From Alteraurantiacibacter hainanensis (GTDB taxonomy: Bacteria; Pseudomonadota; Alphaproteobacteria; Sphingomonadales; Sphingomonadaceae): a stretch of DNA of 64,000 nt. Below are positions 18,537 through 26,293 of this stretch, in pieces; within the stretch, counting starts at the first letter, position 1; each line of letters begins with the position of its first letter. The position numbers and the translations under genes were made by a program. Under the pieces are notes generated by a model, which worked only from the letters and a program-made list of their open reading frames with translations, ran no database searches and was not told the origin of the DNA. The stretch is from positions 1,240,001-1,304,000 of the forward strand of contig NZ_JAZAPB010000002.1 of the NCBI RefSeq assembly GCF_036321025.1, read 5' to 3'.

Positions 18537-19271
18537 ATGAGGAATATTTTCGCCAGCTCCGCTGCCGTTGTCCCCATGCTGTTGCTGGCCGCCTGTTCGG
18601 GCGGAGGGGACCAGACCGGCTCACCGCCACCCCAGACCGACACCGGTTCCGATACCGACCCCGCTGCCGGCACCCGTCCCGCGGGCGATGCCACCACGAT
18701 AGCGCGGGAAGGCCGCATCGAGCAGGGCACCGAATGCATGGTGCTGGTGACGCCCGATGGAGAGCGATGGGCCTTCAATGCGCCTGACGCCAATGTGACC
18801 GCCGGAGACTATGTAGAGATCGTCGGCGAGCAGGCCGATGCCAGCTTCTGCATGGAAGGCGAAGGCACGATAATACCCGATAGCATCGCCCCCATGCAGC
18901 CGCCTGCCCGCGATCGCGATCCGGCCCGCGCCGGCGGCATTGCCGTCACCGCGCAATACGTTCTGGGAAGCTGGGTCGCCAAGGGCGTGGATGCCGACTG
19001 CGACCGTCCGGATTTCCAGATCAGTTCCACACCTACCGGTGGGCTCGTCATCGAGACCAGCGTGAACGGCACGCCCGAAACGGGCCGTGTCGCGGTGGGC
19101 CGGTATCCGGTGATCGACTGGGACGAACCCCTGCCGGACATGCCTATCGAGAGCCGCGGGCCGGACGGCCTGGCCGTGCTGCGCCCCGCCACCGATGCCC
19201 GCTACGATCCCGTCGACGTCGGCGGTGCGACGATCGAGGGCGACGGAGTGGTTTTCGTAAAGTGCGGGTGA
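18537..19271 (+). CDS. Hypothetical lipoprotein
   Basis: The 244-residue product has a lipobox LLAAC followed by a Gly/Thr/Pro/Asp-rich linker (about 20-60). A beta-rich domain comes next with TECMVLVTPDGERWAFNAPD and a repeated cysteine pattern (SFCMEGEG, DADCDRPDF, final KCG). Part of the mature domain includes YVLGSWVAKGVDADCDRP, typical of small periplasmic beta domains. The function is unknown. It is in the rimM-trmD insertion. Confidence 0.7.
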   Translation: MRNIFASSAAVVPMLLLAACSGGGDQTGSPPPQTDTGSDTDPAAGTRPAGDATTIAREGRIEQGTECMVLVTPDGERWAFNAPDANVTAGDYVEIVGEQADASFCMEGEGTIIPDSIAPMQPPARDRDPARAGGIAVTAQYVLGSWVAKGVDADCDRPDFQISSTPTGGLVIETSVNGTPETGRVAVGRYPVIDWDEPLPDMPIESRGPDGLAVLRPATDARYDPVDVGGATIEGDGVVFVKCG

Positions 19272-19283
19272 TATTCATGCCCC

Positions 19284-19865
19284 ATGGACCGGGAGCTTTC
19301 GCGCAAGGCTGAGCTGGACGCGCTGCGTGCGCGCCTGTTCACCTATCGCATCGGCCCGGAAACCGCGGTCCTCTCCTTCCGCAACCGGCTGGCGCGGGAA
19401 AACCGCTGGACGCCCGGCTATGCGCAGCGGGTGATCCACGAATACTACCGTTTCTGTTTCCTGGCGGTGACGGCGGGGCACGAGGTCACGCCATCGGACC
19501 AGGTGGACCAGGCCTGGCACCTGCATCTTACCTACAGCCGCGACTACTGGCAGCGCTTCTGCCCCGAGGTGCTGGGCACATCGCTCCATCACGGCCCCAC
19601 GGCCGGCGGCCGCGACGAGCGCGACCGCTATTACGAGCAGTATGCGCTCACCATGAAAAGCTATCAGGAGACATTCGGCGAGGCGCCGCCGGCCGATATC
19701 TGGTCGCCCCCGGTCGAACGGTTCGGCGATCATCCCCGCGCCTTCCGGATTCGCCCTTCGCAGGTTATGTTCCTGAAGGACGCAGGCGGCATCGTCCGTC
19801 TGTTCTTCGCCCTGGTGGTGACGCTGGGCATCGGCATTGCGCTGGGCCTGATGTGGGGAGGGTAG
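19284..19865 (+). CDS. GRDP/DUF1399-like protein with C-terminal membrane helix
   Basis: The 193-residue protein carries the signature YxxFCFLAV, VDQAWHLHLTYSRDYW and a nearby YYEQYALTMKSYQETFGEAPP. This resembles the glycine-rich-domain-containing (DUF1399) family. A single membrane segment lies at the C-terminus (about 167-190). It lies 12 bases after the lipoprotein gene and 4 bases before the TIGR04222 membrane protein, so the two very probably function together. The role is unknown. Confidence 0.7.
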   Translation: MDRELSRKAELDALRARLFTYRIGPETAVLSFRNRLARENRWTPGYAQRVIHEYYRFCFLAVTAGHEVTPSDQVDQAWHLHLTYSRDYWQRFCPEVLGTSLHHGPTAGGRDERDRYYEQYALTMKSYQETFGEAPPADIWSPPVERFGDHPRAFRIRPSQVMFLKDAGGIVRLFFALVVTLGIGIALGLMWGG

Positions 19866-19869
19866 GGGT

Positions 19870-20691
19870 ATGGAAATCGGCTTTTCCAGCTATTCGGGTG
19901 GCGACTTCCTCTGGTTCTTCGGCTTCCTGATCGCGGCGGCGGTGGTGGCGGGGTTCTGGATACCCGGCGCGCTGCGGCCCGAGGGACGCCTGTCACAGGT
20001 CAACGATGCGGAAAAGCTCGCGTACCTGGCCGGAGGGCGCACCCGCTTCGGAGAAAGCGTGCTGGCCAACCTGTTCGCCCGCGGAGACCTTCGCACCCGG
20101 AAGAAGACAATCATAAAGTCCACCCATCCCCAGCCGGAGACCGAGGCGGAGCGAGCCGTCCTGCGCGTGCCCGGCGATTTCCGCTGGTCCGACGCGCGCA
20201 AGGCGCTGGACGCCCACGCCCGCGACATCGACCGGGACCTTGCCGCCCGGGGGCTGTTGATCGCCCCGGACGAGCGGCTGAAGTTCCGTTTGCTGCCGGT
20301 GCTGCCCTACGCCGTACTGCTGGTGATCGGCACGTTCCGGCTGCAAGCAGGCGCTGCTCAGGGAGAGCCGGTGGGCTACCTCACCCTGATGCTGATCGCC
20401 GTGACAGTGCTGGGCTTTGTTCGACTGGCGAAGTTCAATCCGCGCACGCAAGCGGGCGACGAGGCCCTGGCGGAGGCGCAGGACCATTCCTCCCGCCTGC
20501 GCAGTGCGCCCACCCGCGCGGAAACGGGCATGGCCGTCGGCCTGTTCGGCACCGCCGTCCTGGTGGGCACGCCCTTCGAATCGCTTCACGCCATGCGCCA
20601 GCAGGGCGGTGGCGGCTATGCCGATGGCGGCGGTGACGGAGACGGGGGCGGCGGTTGCGGTGGGGGCGGTTGCGGCGGCTGCGGCGGATAG
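19870..20691 (+). CDS. TIGR04222 family membrane protein with Gly/Cys-rich tail
   Basis: The 273-residue protein has an N-terminal membrane helix, the conserved NDAEKLAYLAGGRTRFGESVLANLFARG block, and further hydrophobic segments around 138-180. The last 30 residues are almost only Gly, Asp and Cys (for example GGGGCGGGGCGGCGG), as is typical of TIGR04222 proteins. The function is unknown; the tail could bind metal or interact at the surface. It pairs with the preceding DUF1399-like gene. Confidence 0.8.
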   Translation: MEIGFSSYSGGDFLWFFGFLIAAAVVAGFWIPGALRPEGRLSQVNDAEKLAYLAGGRTRFGESVLANLFARGDLRTRKKTIIKSTHPQPETEAERAVLRVPGDFRWSDARKALDAHARDIDRDLAARGLLIAPDERLKFRLLPVLPYAVLLVIGTFRLQAGAAQGEPVGYLTLMLIAVTVLGFVRLAKFNPRTQAGDEALAEAQDHSSRLRSAPTRAETGMAVGLFGTAVLVGTPFESLHAMRQQGGGGYADGGGDGDGGGGCGGGGCGGCGG

Positions 20692-20741
20692 CCGCACGCT
20701 CCAAGATTGCCTTGCCGCCTCGTCCGGCCTAACCGAGCTTC

Positions 20742-21062
20742 ATGTTCGACGCGCTCGTCATTTTCGTCATCGTGATCGTGGTGCCGTTTCCCATCGGCTT
20801 CGCGCTGGCGCATTTCCGCCCGGAATCGCGCAACATGAAGAACGCCGCGCTGGCCGCGCTGCCCGTCTGCCTGCCGCCCTTCGCCTACGCGCTGTGGATC
20901 ACGCTGACGCAGGACATGACCTGCCAGCAGGAGCCTTGCACCGGTCCGATCTGGGCGATGGCTTTCTACGTCATCGGCGTGCTGACGGGTGTGACCGGCT
21001 TCGGGGTCGGCCTTTTGGGCGATGCCTACGCGCGCAGCCGGGCGAAAGGGCGAGCGGAGTGA
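20742..21062 (+). CDS. Hypothetical membrane protein
   Basis: The 106-residue protein has three membrane segments (about 1-23, 36-53 and 66-92) and a short loop with two cysteines (MTCQQEPC). No family is recognised. It belongs to the co-directional gene set between rimM and trmD. Confidence 0.6.
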   Translation: MFDALVIFVIVIVVPFPIGFALAHFRPESRNMKNAALAALPVCLPPFAYALWITLTQDMTCQQEPCTGPIWAMAFYVIGVLTGVTGFGVGLLGDAYARSRAKGRAE

Positions 21063-21078
21063 CCGCCCGATTAGCGTA

Positions 21079-21447
21079 ATGCCGATGTCCCTTGTCTATT
21101 TCATCGTCGAATTCTTCGCCGCCTGGGAAAACCTGATCCCGGCGGCGATCATGGTTCCCGTCGCCTGCCTTCTTCTCGCGCTGTTCGCGCGTCGCCGCAG
21201 GATCGGCTCGGCCGCCGTGCAATCACTGCTCGCCAGCTTGATTTCGGCATGCCTGATATTCGCGGCCTTCCTCTTTGCCGCCCTGGGCCTGTCCCCGGAC
21301 ATTATCGCACTGGCAGGCGATTCCTTCTTCTGGGTCGGCCTGGGGCTTTCGACATTGCTGGCCTGGCCGGTCGTATGGCTGCTGGCCCTCGTCCTGCGTC
21401 GACGGCAGCACCGGGCCGAAGTTCGTGATACGAGCGCGTTCGAATGA
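21079..21447 (+). CDS. Hypothetical membrane protein
   Basis: The 122-residue protein has three hydrophobic segments separated by short Arg-rich loops (ARRRRIG, LRRRQHR). The start is placed at the ATG at 21079, after the previous stop; a second ATG two codons later is equally possible. The stop overlaps the trmD start (ATGA), which suggests coupled translation with trmD. No family is recognised. Confidence 0.6.
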   Translation: MPMSLVYFIVEFFAAWENLIPAAIMVPVACLLLALFARRRRIGSAAVQSLLASLISACLIFAAFLFAALGLSPDIIALAGDSFFWVGLGLSTLLAWPVVWLLALVLRRRQHRAEVRDTSAFE

Positions 21448-22169
21448 CTTTCGCCGCGACCATCCTCACCCTCTACCCGGACATGTTTCCCGGACCGCTG
21501 GGCGTGAGCCTCGCAGGCCGTGCGCTGGAGCGGGGGGACTGGTCGTGCGAACCGGTGCAGATCCGCGACTTCGCCGGCGACAGGCACCGCACGGTGGATG
21601 ATACGCCTGCGGGCGGCGGCGCGGGCATGGTGCTGAAGGCCGATGTGCTGGCGGCGGCCGTGGACAGCGTGGCCGATGCCCGCCCGGTGCTTGCCATGAC
21701 TCCGCGCGGCACGCCAATCACCCAGGCCCGCATCCGCGAGATTGCCGCCGGGCCGGGCGTCACACTCCTGTGCGGCCGTTTCGAGGGGTTCGACGAGCGC
21801 CTGTTCGAAGCACGACCGCAGATCGAGCAGGTCAGCCTGGGCGACATCGTCCTGTCGGGCGGAGAACCTGCCGCCCTGGCCATACTCGATGCTTGCATTC
21901 GGCTGCTTCCCGGAGTAATGGGCGCGGCTTCTAGCGGGACAGAGGAATCGTTCGAGGACGGTTTGCTCGAATACCCGCAATACACCCGACCTTATGAATG
22001 GGAAGGGCGCACGATCCCTGAAGTGCTGCGATCGGGGGATCATGCGAAGATCGCGGCGTGGCGAAAGCAACGCAGCGAACACGATACACGGTTACGCAGG
22101 CCGGACCTTTGGGAGCGCCACGGTGGGGCTCCGGGCCAGTCTGCCTCTGGCGAGCAGCGCGATGACTAA
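21444..22169 (+). CDS. trmD: tRNA (guanine37-N1)-methyltransferase TrmD
   Basis: The 241-residue SPOUT methyltransferase modifies G37 next to the anticodon and prevents frameshifting. Seen are the N-terminal TILTLYPDMF, GGGAGMVLKADVL, LLCGRFEGFDERL, the knot motif SLGDIVLSGGEPAALAILD and LEYPQYTRP. The start overlaps the preceding membrane protein gene. rplS follows 12 bases on, as in the usual rpsP-rimM-trmD-rplS order. Confidence 0.96.
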   Translation: MTFAATILTLYPDMFPGPLGVSLAGRALERGDWSCEPVQIRDFAGDRHRTVDDTPAGGGAGMVLKADVLAAAVDSVADARPVLAMTPRGTPITQARIREIAAGPGVTLLCGRFEGFDERLFEARPQIEQVSLGDIVLSGGEPAALAILDACIRLLPGVMGAASSGTEESFEDGLLEYPQYTRPYEWEGRTIPEVLRSGDHAKIAAWRKQRSEHDTRLRRPDLWERHGGAPGQSASGEQRDD

Positions 22170-22181
22170 AAGGAACGACCA

Positions 22182-22553
22182 ATGGGTCTGATCCAGGAAC
22201 TTGAGGCCGAAGCAATCCAGGGCCTCACCGACGGCAAGGAAATCCCCGATTTCCGTGCTGGTGATACCGTCCGCGTCGGCGTGCGCGTCGTCGAAGGGCA
22301 GCGCACCCGCGTGCAGAACTTCGAAGGCGTGGTGATCGCGCGTTCGAACCGCTCCATCAACTCCAATTTCACCGTTCGCAAGATCAGCTTCGGCGAAGGC
22401 GTGGAACGCGTGTTCCCGCTCTACTCGCCCAACATCGATTCCATCACCGTGGTCCGCCGCGGCGTGGTGCGTCGTGCGAAGCTGTATTACCTGCGCGGCC
22501 GTACCGGCAAGCGCGCTCGTATCGCCGAACGCCGGGAGAACGTCGCCAAGTAA
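22182..22553 (+). CDS. rplS: 50S ribosomal protein L19
   Basis: The 123-residue protein shows the L19 features FRAGDTVRVGVRVVEG, RTRVQNFEGVVIAR, GEGVERVFPLYSPNIDSI and the C-terminal AKLYYLRGRTGKRARI. L19 sits at the 30S-50S interface. It closes the ribosomal operon and is followed by a strong terminator. Confidence 0.97.
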   Translation: MGLIQELEAEAIQGLTDGKEIPDFRAGDTVRVGVRVVEGQRTRVQNFEGVVIARSNRSINSNFTVRKISFGEGVERVFPLYSPNIDSITVVRRGVVRRAKLYYLRGRTGKRARIAERRENVAK

Positions 22554-22581
22554 GCGCGACCTTCGACCCGCAGAAAAGATT

Positions 22582-22620
22582 AAGGGGCGGCTTCCCGGAA
22601 GGTGGAGGCCGCCCCTTTGT
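22582..22620 (+). terminator. Rho-independent terminator after rplS
   Basis: Fourteen-base arms AAGGGGCGGCTTCC and GGAGGCCGCCCCTT pair with one wobble around an eight-base loop. The stem is followed by a short T-rich tract (TTTGTCTTTC). It lies 28 bases after the stop codon. Confidence 0.85.
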
Positions 22621-22712
22621 CTTTCGCGCGACGATCGATCTAACCGGGATCGATAGTGACTGAAGGGACCAGGGTTTCCCGCGTCACGTTGAGCAGGATT
22701 GAACCGGTATGT

Positions 22713-22751
22713 TTAACACCGGGTTACCAGACACGGTTAACGCGAATTTAC
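22713..22751 (+). promoter_or_regulatory. Two tandem CtrA-like boxes (TTAA-N7-TTAC)
   Basis: The sequence TTAA, seven bases, TTAC occurs at 22713-22727 and again at 22737-22751. The alphaproteobacterial cell-cycle regulator CtrA recognises TTAA-N7-TTAA(C), so each box differs from consensus in one position. The centres are 24 bases apart. They lie about 140 bases upstream of asd. Regulation by CtrA is an inference from the motif. Confidence 0.4.
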
Positions 22752-22889
22752 TGAGCGGATGGGGAGCGCCCCCTGGTGCCTGGCAAGCCAATCGCCCACC
22801 CGCCGGTATCGCGTGAAACCGCCTTTGCTGTTGCATGCACGAAAAGGCACGCTAGCTAGCCCCCGTCTGTTTCAGGAGTGCGTTTCAAG

Positions 22890-23915
22890 ATGGGTTACCG
22901 GGTTGCAGTTGTCGGAGCGACGGGAAATGTCGGGCGCGAGATGCTCGCCATCCTCGCAGAGCGGGAATTTCCGATGGACGAGGTGGCTGCCGTCGCCTCC
23001 TCGCGGTCGACCGGCACCGAGATAGAGATCGGCGACACCGGCAAGATGCTGAAGTGCAAGAATCTCGAGCACTTCGATTTTTCCGGCTGGGATATCGCCC
23101 TGTTCGCCTGCGGCAGCGCGGCCACCAAGACCTATGCGCCCAAGGCAGCCGCTGCGGGCTGCGTGGTGATCGACAATTCCTCGCTCTACCGGATGGACCC
23201 GGACGTGCCGCTGATCGTGCCCGAGGTGAACCCGGAGGCCATCGAGGGCTACAAGCGCAAGAACATCATCGCCAATCCCAACTGCTCCACCGCGCAGATG
23301 GTGGTGGCGCTCAAGCCGCTGCACGACGCCGCGACGATCAAGCGCGTGGTGGTCTCCACCTACCAGTCGGTTTCCGGCGCGGGCAAGGCGGGCATGGACG
23401 AGCTGTTCGAACAGAGCCGCGCCATCTTCGTTGGCGACCAGGTGGAACCGCGCAAGTTCACCAAGCAGATCGCCTTCAACGTCATCCCGCACATCGACGT
23501 GTTCATGGATGACGGTTCCACCAAGGAAGAGTGGAAGATGGTGGTCGAGACCAAGAAGATTCTCGATCCCAAGGTGAAGGTGTCCGCTACCTGCGTGCGC
23601 GTGCCGGTCTTCGTCGGCCATTCCGAGGCGATCAACCTCGAGTTCGAGAAGGAAATCACCGCCGAGCAGGCCCAGGACATCCTGCGCGAGGCGCCGGGCA
23701 TCATGCTCGTCGACAAGCGCGAGGACGGTGGATACGTCACCCCGGTGGAAAGCGCGGGCGACGGCGCGACCTATATCAGCCGCGTGCGCGAGGACAGCAC
23801 CGTGGACAACGGATTGACCCTATGGTGCGTCTCCGACAATCTGCGCAAGGGTGCCGCGCTCAACGCGGTGCAGATCGCCGAGCTTCTCGGCCGTCGTCAT
23901 TTGCAGAAGGGATAA
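22890..23915 (+). CDS. asd: Aspartate-semialdehyde dehydrogenase
   Basis: The 341-residue enzyme reduces aspartyl phosphate to the semialdehyde that leads to lysine, diaminopimelate, threonine and methionine. The NADP loop GATGNVG (9-15) and the catalytic cysteine in NPNCSTAQM (Cys132) are intact. The ATG at 22890 begins the conserved GYRVAVVGATG. An in-frame GTG at 22878 overlaps the AGGAG site and is unlikely. The next gene follows after seven bases. Confidence 0.96.
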   Translation: MGYRVAVVGATGNVGREMLAILAEREFPMDEVAAVASSRSTGTEIEIGDTGKMLKCKNLEHFDFSGWDIALFACGSAATKTYAPKAAAAGCVVIDNSSLYRMDPDVPLIVPEVNPEAIEGYKRKNIIANPNCSTAQMVVALKPLHDAATIKRVVVSTYQSVSGAGKAGMDELFEQSRAIFVGDQVEPRKFTKQIAFNVIPHIDVFMDDGSTKEEWKMVVETKKILDPKVKVSATCVRVPVFVGHSEAINLEFEKEITAEQAQDILREAPGIMLVDKREDGGYVTPVESAGDGATYISRVREDSTVDNGLTLWCVSDNLRKGAALNAVQIAELLGRRHLQKG

Positions 23916-23921
23916 CAGTCC

Positions 23922-24485
23922 ATGCGTCCATTTCGTCCTGCCCTTGCTCTCGTTGCCCTGCCGCTGGCGCTCGCAGCCTGCGGCGATGCTCCTGGTGAAG
24001 AAGGCATGGACGCCGCGCCCGAAGCGGCCGAAACCGTGGCGCCGATGGAGGATGCCGCGATCGACCTGCAGGGCACCGGCATCGTGATCCCGGCCCAGAG
24101 CGGGTTCGAGGAACTGGCGGTGCCCTTCGGCTCCGCCCGCGCCCCGACGGAAGCGACGCTGGGCAACGTGCTGGGCAGCGCGGTGGACGAAAGCGCCGAG
24201 CCGAACGAGTGCGGCCTCACCTTCACCAGCTATGAAGGCGTGACGCTGAATTTCCGCGACGACCAGTTCGTCGGCTACTACGCCGAGGCACCCTATGTGC
24301 CCGATACGTCGCGCGCGCAGTTGCTGGCGGGCGAGAACGTCAACATGGTGGAAGACAGCACCGTGGGCGAGGAATTCGTCATCGGTGCAGCGGAAGGCCC
24401 GGATATCGCCGGTCTGTTCGCGGGCGAGGGCGACGATGCCGCGGTTCAGGCGCTGTGGGCGGGCGAGAACTGCATCGCGCGATGA
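23922..24485 (+). CDS. Hypothetical lipoprotein
   Basis: The 187-residue product has a lipobox LAAC, an acidic Ala/Glu linker, and a domain with a single internal cysteine pair (ECGLTFTS and ENCIAR). The mature part predicts as beta-rich. No family is recognised. It is seven bases after asd, and its stop overlaps the next start by four bases, so it is part of a run of envelope and hydrolase genes. Confidence 0.7.
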   Translation: MRPFRPALALVALPLALAACGDAPGEEGMDAAPEAAETVAPMEDAAIDLQGTGIVIPAQSGFEELAVPFGSARAPTEATLGNVLGSAVDESAEPNECGLTFTSYEGVTLNFRDDQFVGYYAEAPYVPDTSRAQLLAGENVNMVEDSTVGEEFVIGAAEGPDIAGLFAGEGDDAAVQALWAGENCIAR

Positions 24486-25237
24486 GCGCCGTCACCGCCG
24501 ACACAATCACCGCGCCTGACGGCACCCGGATTGCCGTGCATCGCATGGGCGAAGGCCGGCCGGTGCTGATGCTCCACGGCCTGTTCTCCAGCGCGCAGAT
24601 GAACTGGATCAAGTACGGCCATGCCCCGCTGCTGGCGGAGAACGGCTTCGAGGCGATCATGCCCGACTGGCGCGTGCACGGGGACAGCGAAGCGCCGACC
24701 GACCCGGAACTGTATTCCGCGGGCATCCTGGTGCGCGATGCCCTGCACATCGTGGAGACGCTGGGGCTGGACGACTACGACCTCGTCGGCTTCTCGCTGG
24801 GCGCGCGGGTGGCGACCAGCGCCGTGATCTCCGGCCTGCGACCGCGGCGGCTGGTGCTGGGCGGCATGGGCATAGAGGGCCTTTCGAACTGGAAGAAGCG
24901 AAGCGCCTTCTTCGTCGACATGATCGACCGCTTCGACGAGATCGAGCGCGGCGATCCGGCTTTCCTCGCCAAGAGCTTCATGAAAGGGCAGGGCATCGAT
25001 CCCGTCGCCGCCCGCTTGCTGCTGACGCGCGGAGTGGAGGATATCGCGCTGGACGAGCTCGACCGGCTGGACATGCCCACGCTGGTGCTGATCGGGGACG
25101 AGGACCGCGACAACGGCTCTCCCGAACGGCTGCGGGACGCATTGCCCGATGCGCGGATCGCCGTGGTGCCGGGCAATCACATGGGCAGCGTGACGAAGCG
25201 CGAGATGGGCCGCGCCATCCTCGACTTTCTTTCGTAA
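24482..25237 (+). CDS. Alpha/beta hydrolase
   Basis: The 251-residue protein has the alpha/beta hydrolase core: LMLHGLFSSAQMNW (oxyanion region), nucleophile elbow GFSLG with Ser105, LIGDEDRDNGSPERL for the acid, and PGNHMGSV for the catalytic histidine. The substrate is unknown; an esterase or similar role is likely. The ATG at 24482 overlaps the previous stop (ATGA), so the 24455 start in the same frame is not used. Confidence 0.88.
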   Translation: MSAVTADTITAPDGTRIAVHRMGEGRPVLMLHGLFSSAQMNWIKYGHAPLLAENGFEAIMPDWRVHGDSEAPTDPELYSAGILVRDALHIVETLGLDDYDLVGFSLGARVATSAVISGLRPRRLVLGGMGIEGLSNWKKRSAFFVDMIDRFDEIERGDPAFLAKSFMKGQGIDPVAARLLLTRGVEDIALDELDRLDMPTLVLIGDEDRDNGSPERLRDALPDARIAVVPGNHMGSVTKREMGRAILDFLS

Positions 25238-25285
25238 CTGCAGGTGGTAAGCTGACGGCTGCCAAGCTTGTGGGAGCCTGATCCG

Positions 25286-26293
25286 ATGCGCCTTCCTTCC
25301 ATTGTCGCCGCCACTCTTGCGCTTTCGGCGTGCAGTGCGAGTTCGGAGGCTGAAATTCCGGGCCCGGTCATGTTCGAGCATGGCAGTCAGGGGACTTTGT
25401 TCGTCGCCAACAAGCGCGATGCGAGCCTCTCGCGGCTGGACCTGGCCAATGGCGAGGAAACGCACCGCGCCGACACCTGCGAGGATCCGCACGAACTGAC
25501 CGTATCCCCCGACGGCGCGCACGTCATGGTCGCCTGCTACTCGGGCACTTCGGTAGAGGTTTACACCACCAGCGACCTCGCGCCCGTGCAGTCCATCGAA
25601 CTGGGCGAGAATGCGCGCGTTCACGCAGCGATCTGGCTGGACGACGGCCGCGTGGTCGCGGGCGGGGAAGGGCGCGGATCGCTGTTCGTGATCGAGGATG
25701 CCGCCAGCGAGAATCCCGAGGTCACCGAGATCGGAGGCGGCGGGCCGGGCGCGCACCTGATCGCGGTGGACGATGCGATGCGCAATGCCTGGGGCACCAT
25801 CATTCCGGAGGGCACGGTGGTTCGCTACGACCTTGCAACGGGCGAGGAGGTTCTGCGTCGCCGCGTCGGCTCCGACATAGAGGCAATCGCGCTGTCGCCC
25901 GACGGACAGGATCTGTGGGTCTCTTCCAATTCGGATAGCATGGCCTATCGCCTCGACCCCGAGACGTTGGAAACCCGCGCCGAAGTCGCGACGGGAGAGG
26001 TGCCGATCCGCCTTGCCGCCCATCCTTCGGGCGACTGGATCGTCAGCAGCAATTTCAGCGGCGGCAACCTGTCGGTGATCGACACTAGCACCAACGAAGT
26101 GGCGCGCACGATCCCTGTTTCGGGCAGCAGGGACGCCGTGCAGGTGACGCTGGTGTTCAGCGAGGATGGCGACCGGCTCTATGCCGCCGAAACGGCCGCC
26201 GACACGATCGCCGAGATCGATTTCGACAGCGGCGAGGTTCTGCGCCGCCTGCCGGCCGGTCCGGGGGGTGACGGGCTGGCGGTGGTGGATTGA
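25286..26293 (+). CDS. YVTN-type beta-propeller lipoprotein
   Basis: The 335-residue product has a lipobox LSAC and about seven repeated blades with patterns like LFVANKRDASLSRLDL, VSPDGAHVMVAC, LSPDGQDLWVSSN and VFSEDGDRLYAAETAADTIAEIDF. YncE/YVTN propellers are periplasmic binding or scaffold proteins of mixed roles. GGGAG precedes the ATG at 25286. The stop overlaps the TTG start of the bciA-like gene, which suggests co-translation. Confidence 0.8.
   Translation: MRLPSIVAATLALSACSASSEAEIPGPVMFEHGSQGTLFVANKRDASLSRLDLANGEETHRADTCEDPHELTVSPDGAHVMVACYSGTSVEVYTTSDLAPVQSIELGENARVHAAIWLDDGRVVAGGEGRGSLFVIEDAASENPEVTEIGGGGPGAHLIAVDDAMRNAWGTIIPEGTVVRYDLATGEEVLRRRVGSDIEAIALSPDGQDLWVSSNSDSMAYRLDPETLETRAEVATGEVPIRLAAHPSGDWIVSSNFSGGNLSVIDTSTNEVARTIPVSGSRDAVQVTLVFSEDGDRLYAAETAADTIAEIDFDSGEVLRRLPAGPGGDGLAVVD

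Larger units (their letters stand above)
22554..22889. other. 336-base intergenic region between rplS and asd
   Basis: No coding frame is convincing. The first part is the rplS terminator (22582-22620). The middle holds two TTAA-N7-TTAC elements, annotated separately. The last 140 bases carry no recognised element apart from AGGAG at 22874-22878, which serves asd. Confidence 0.6.
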
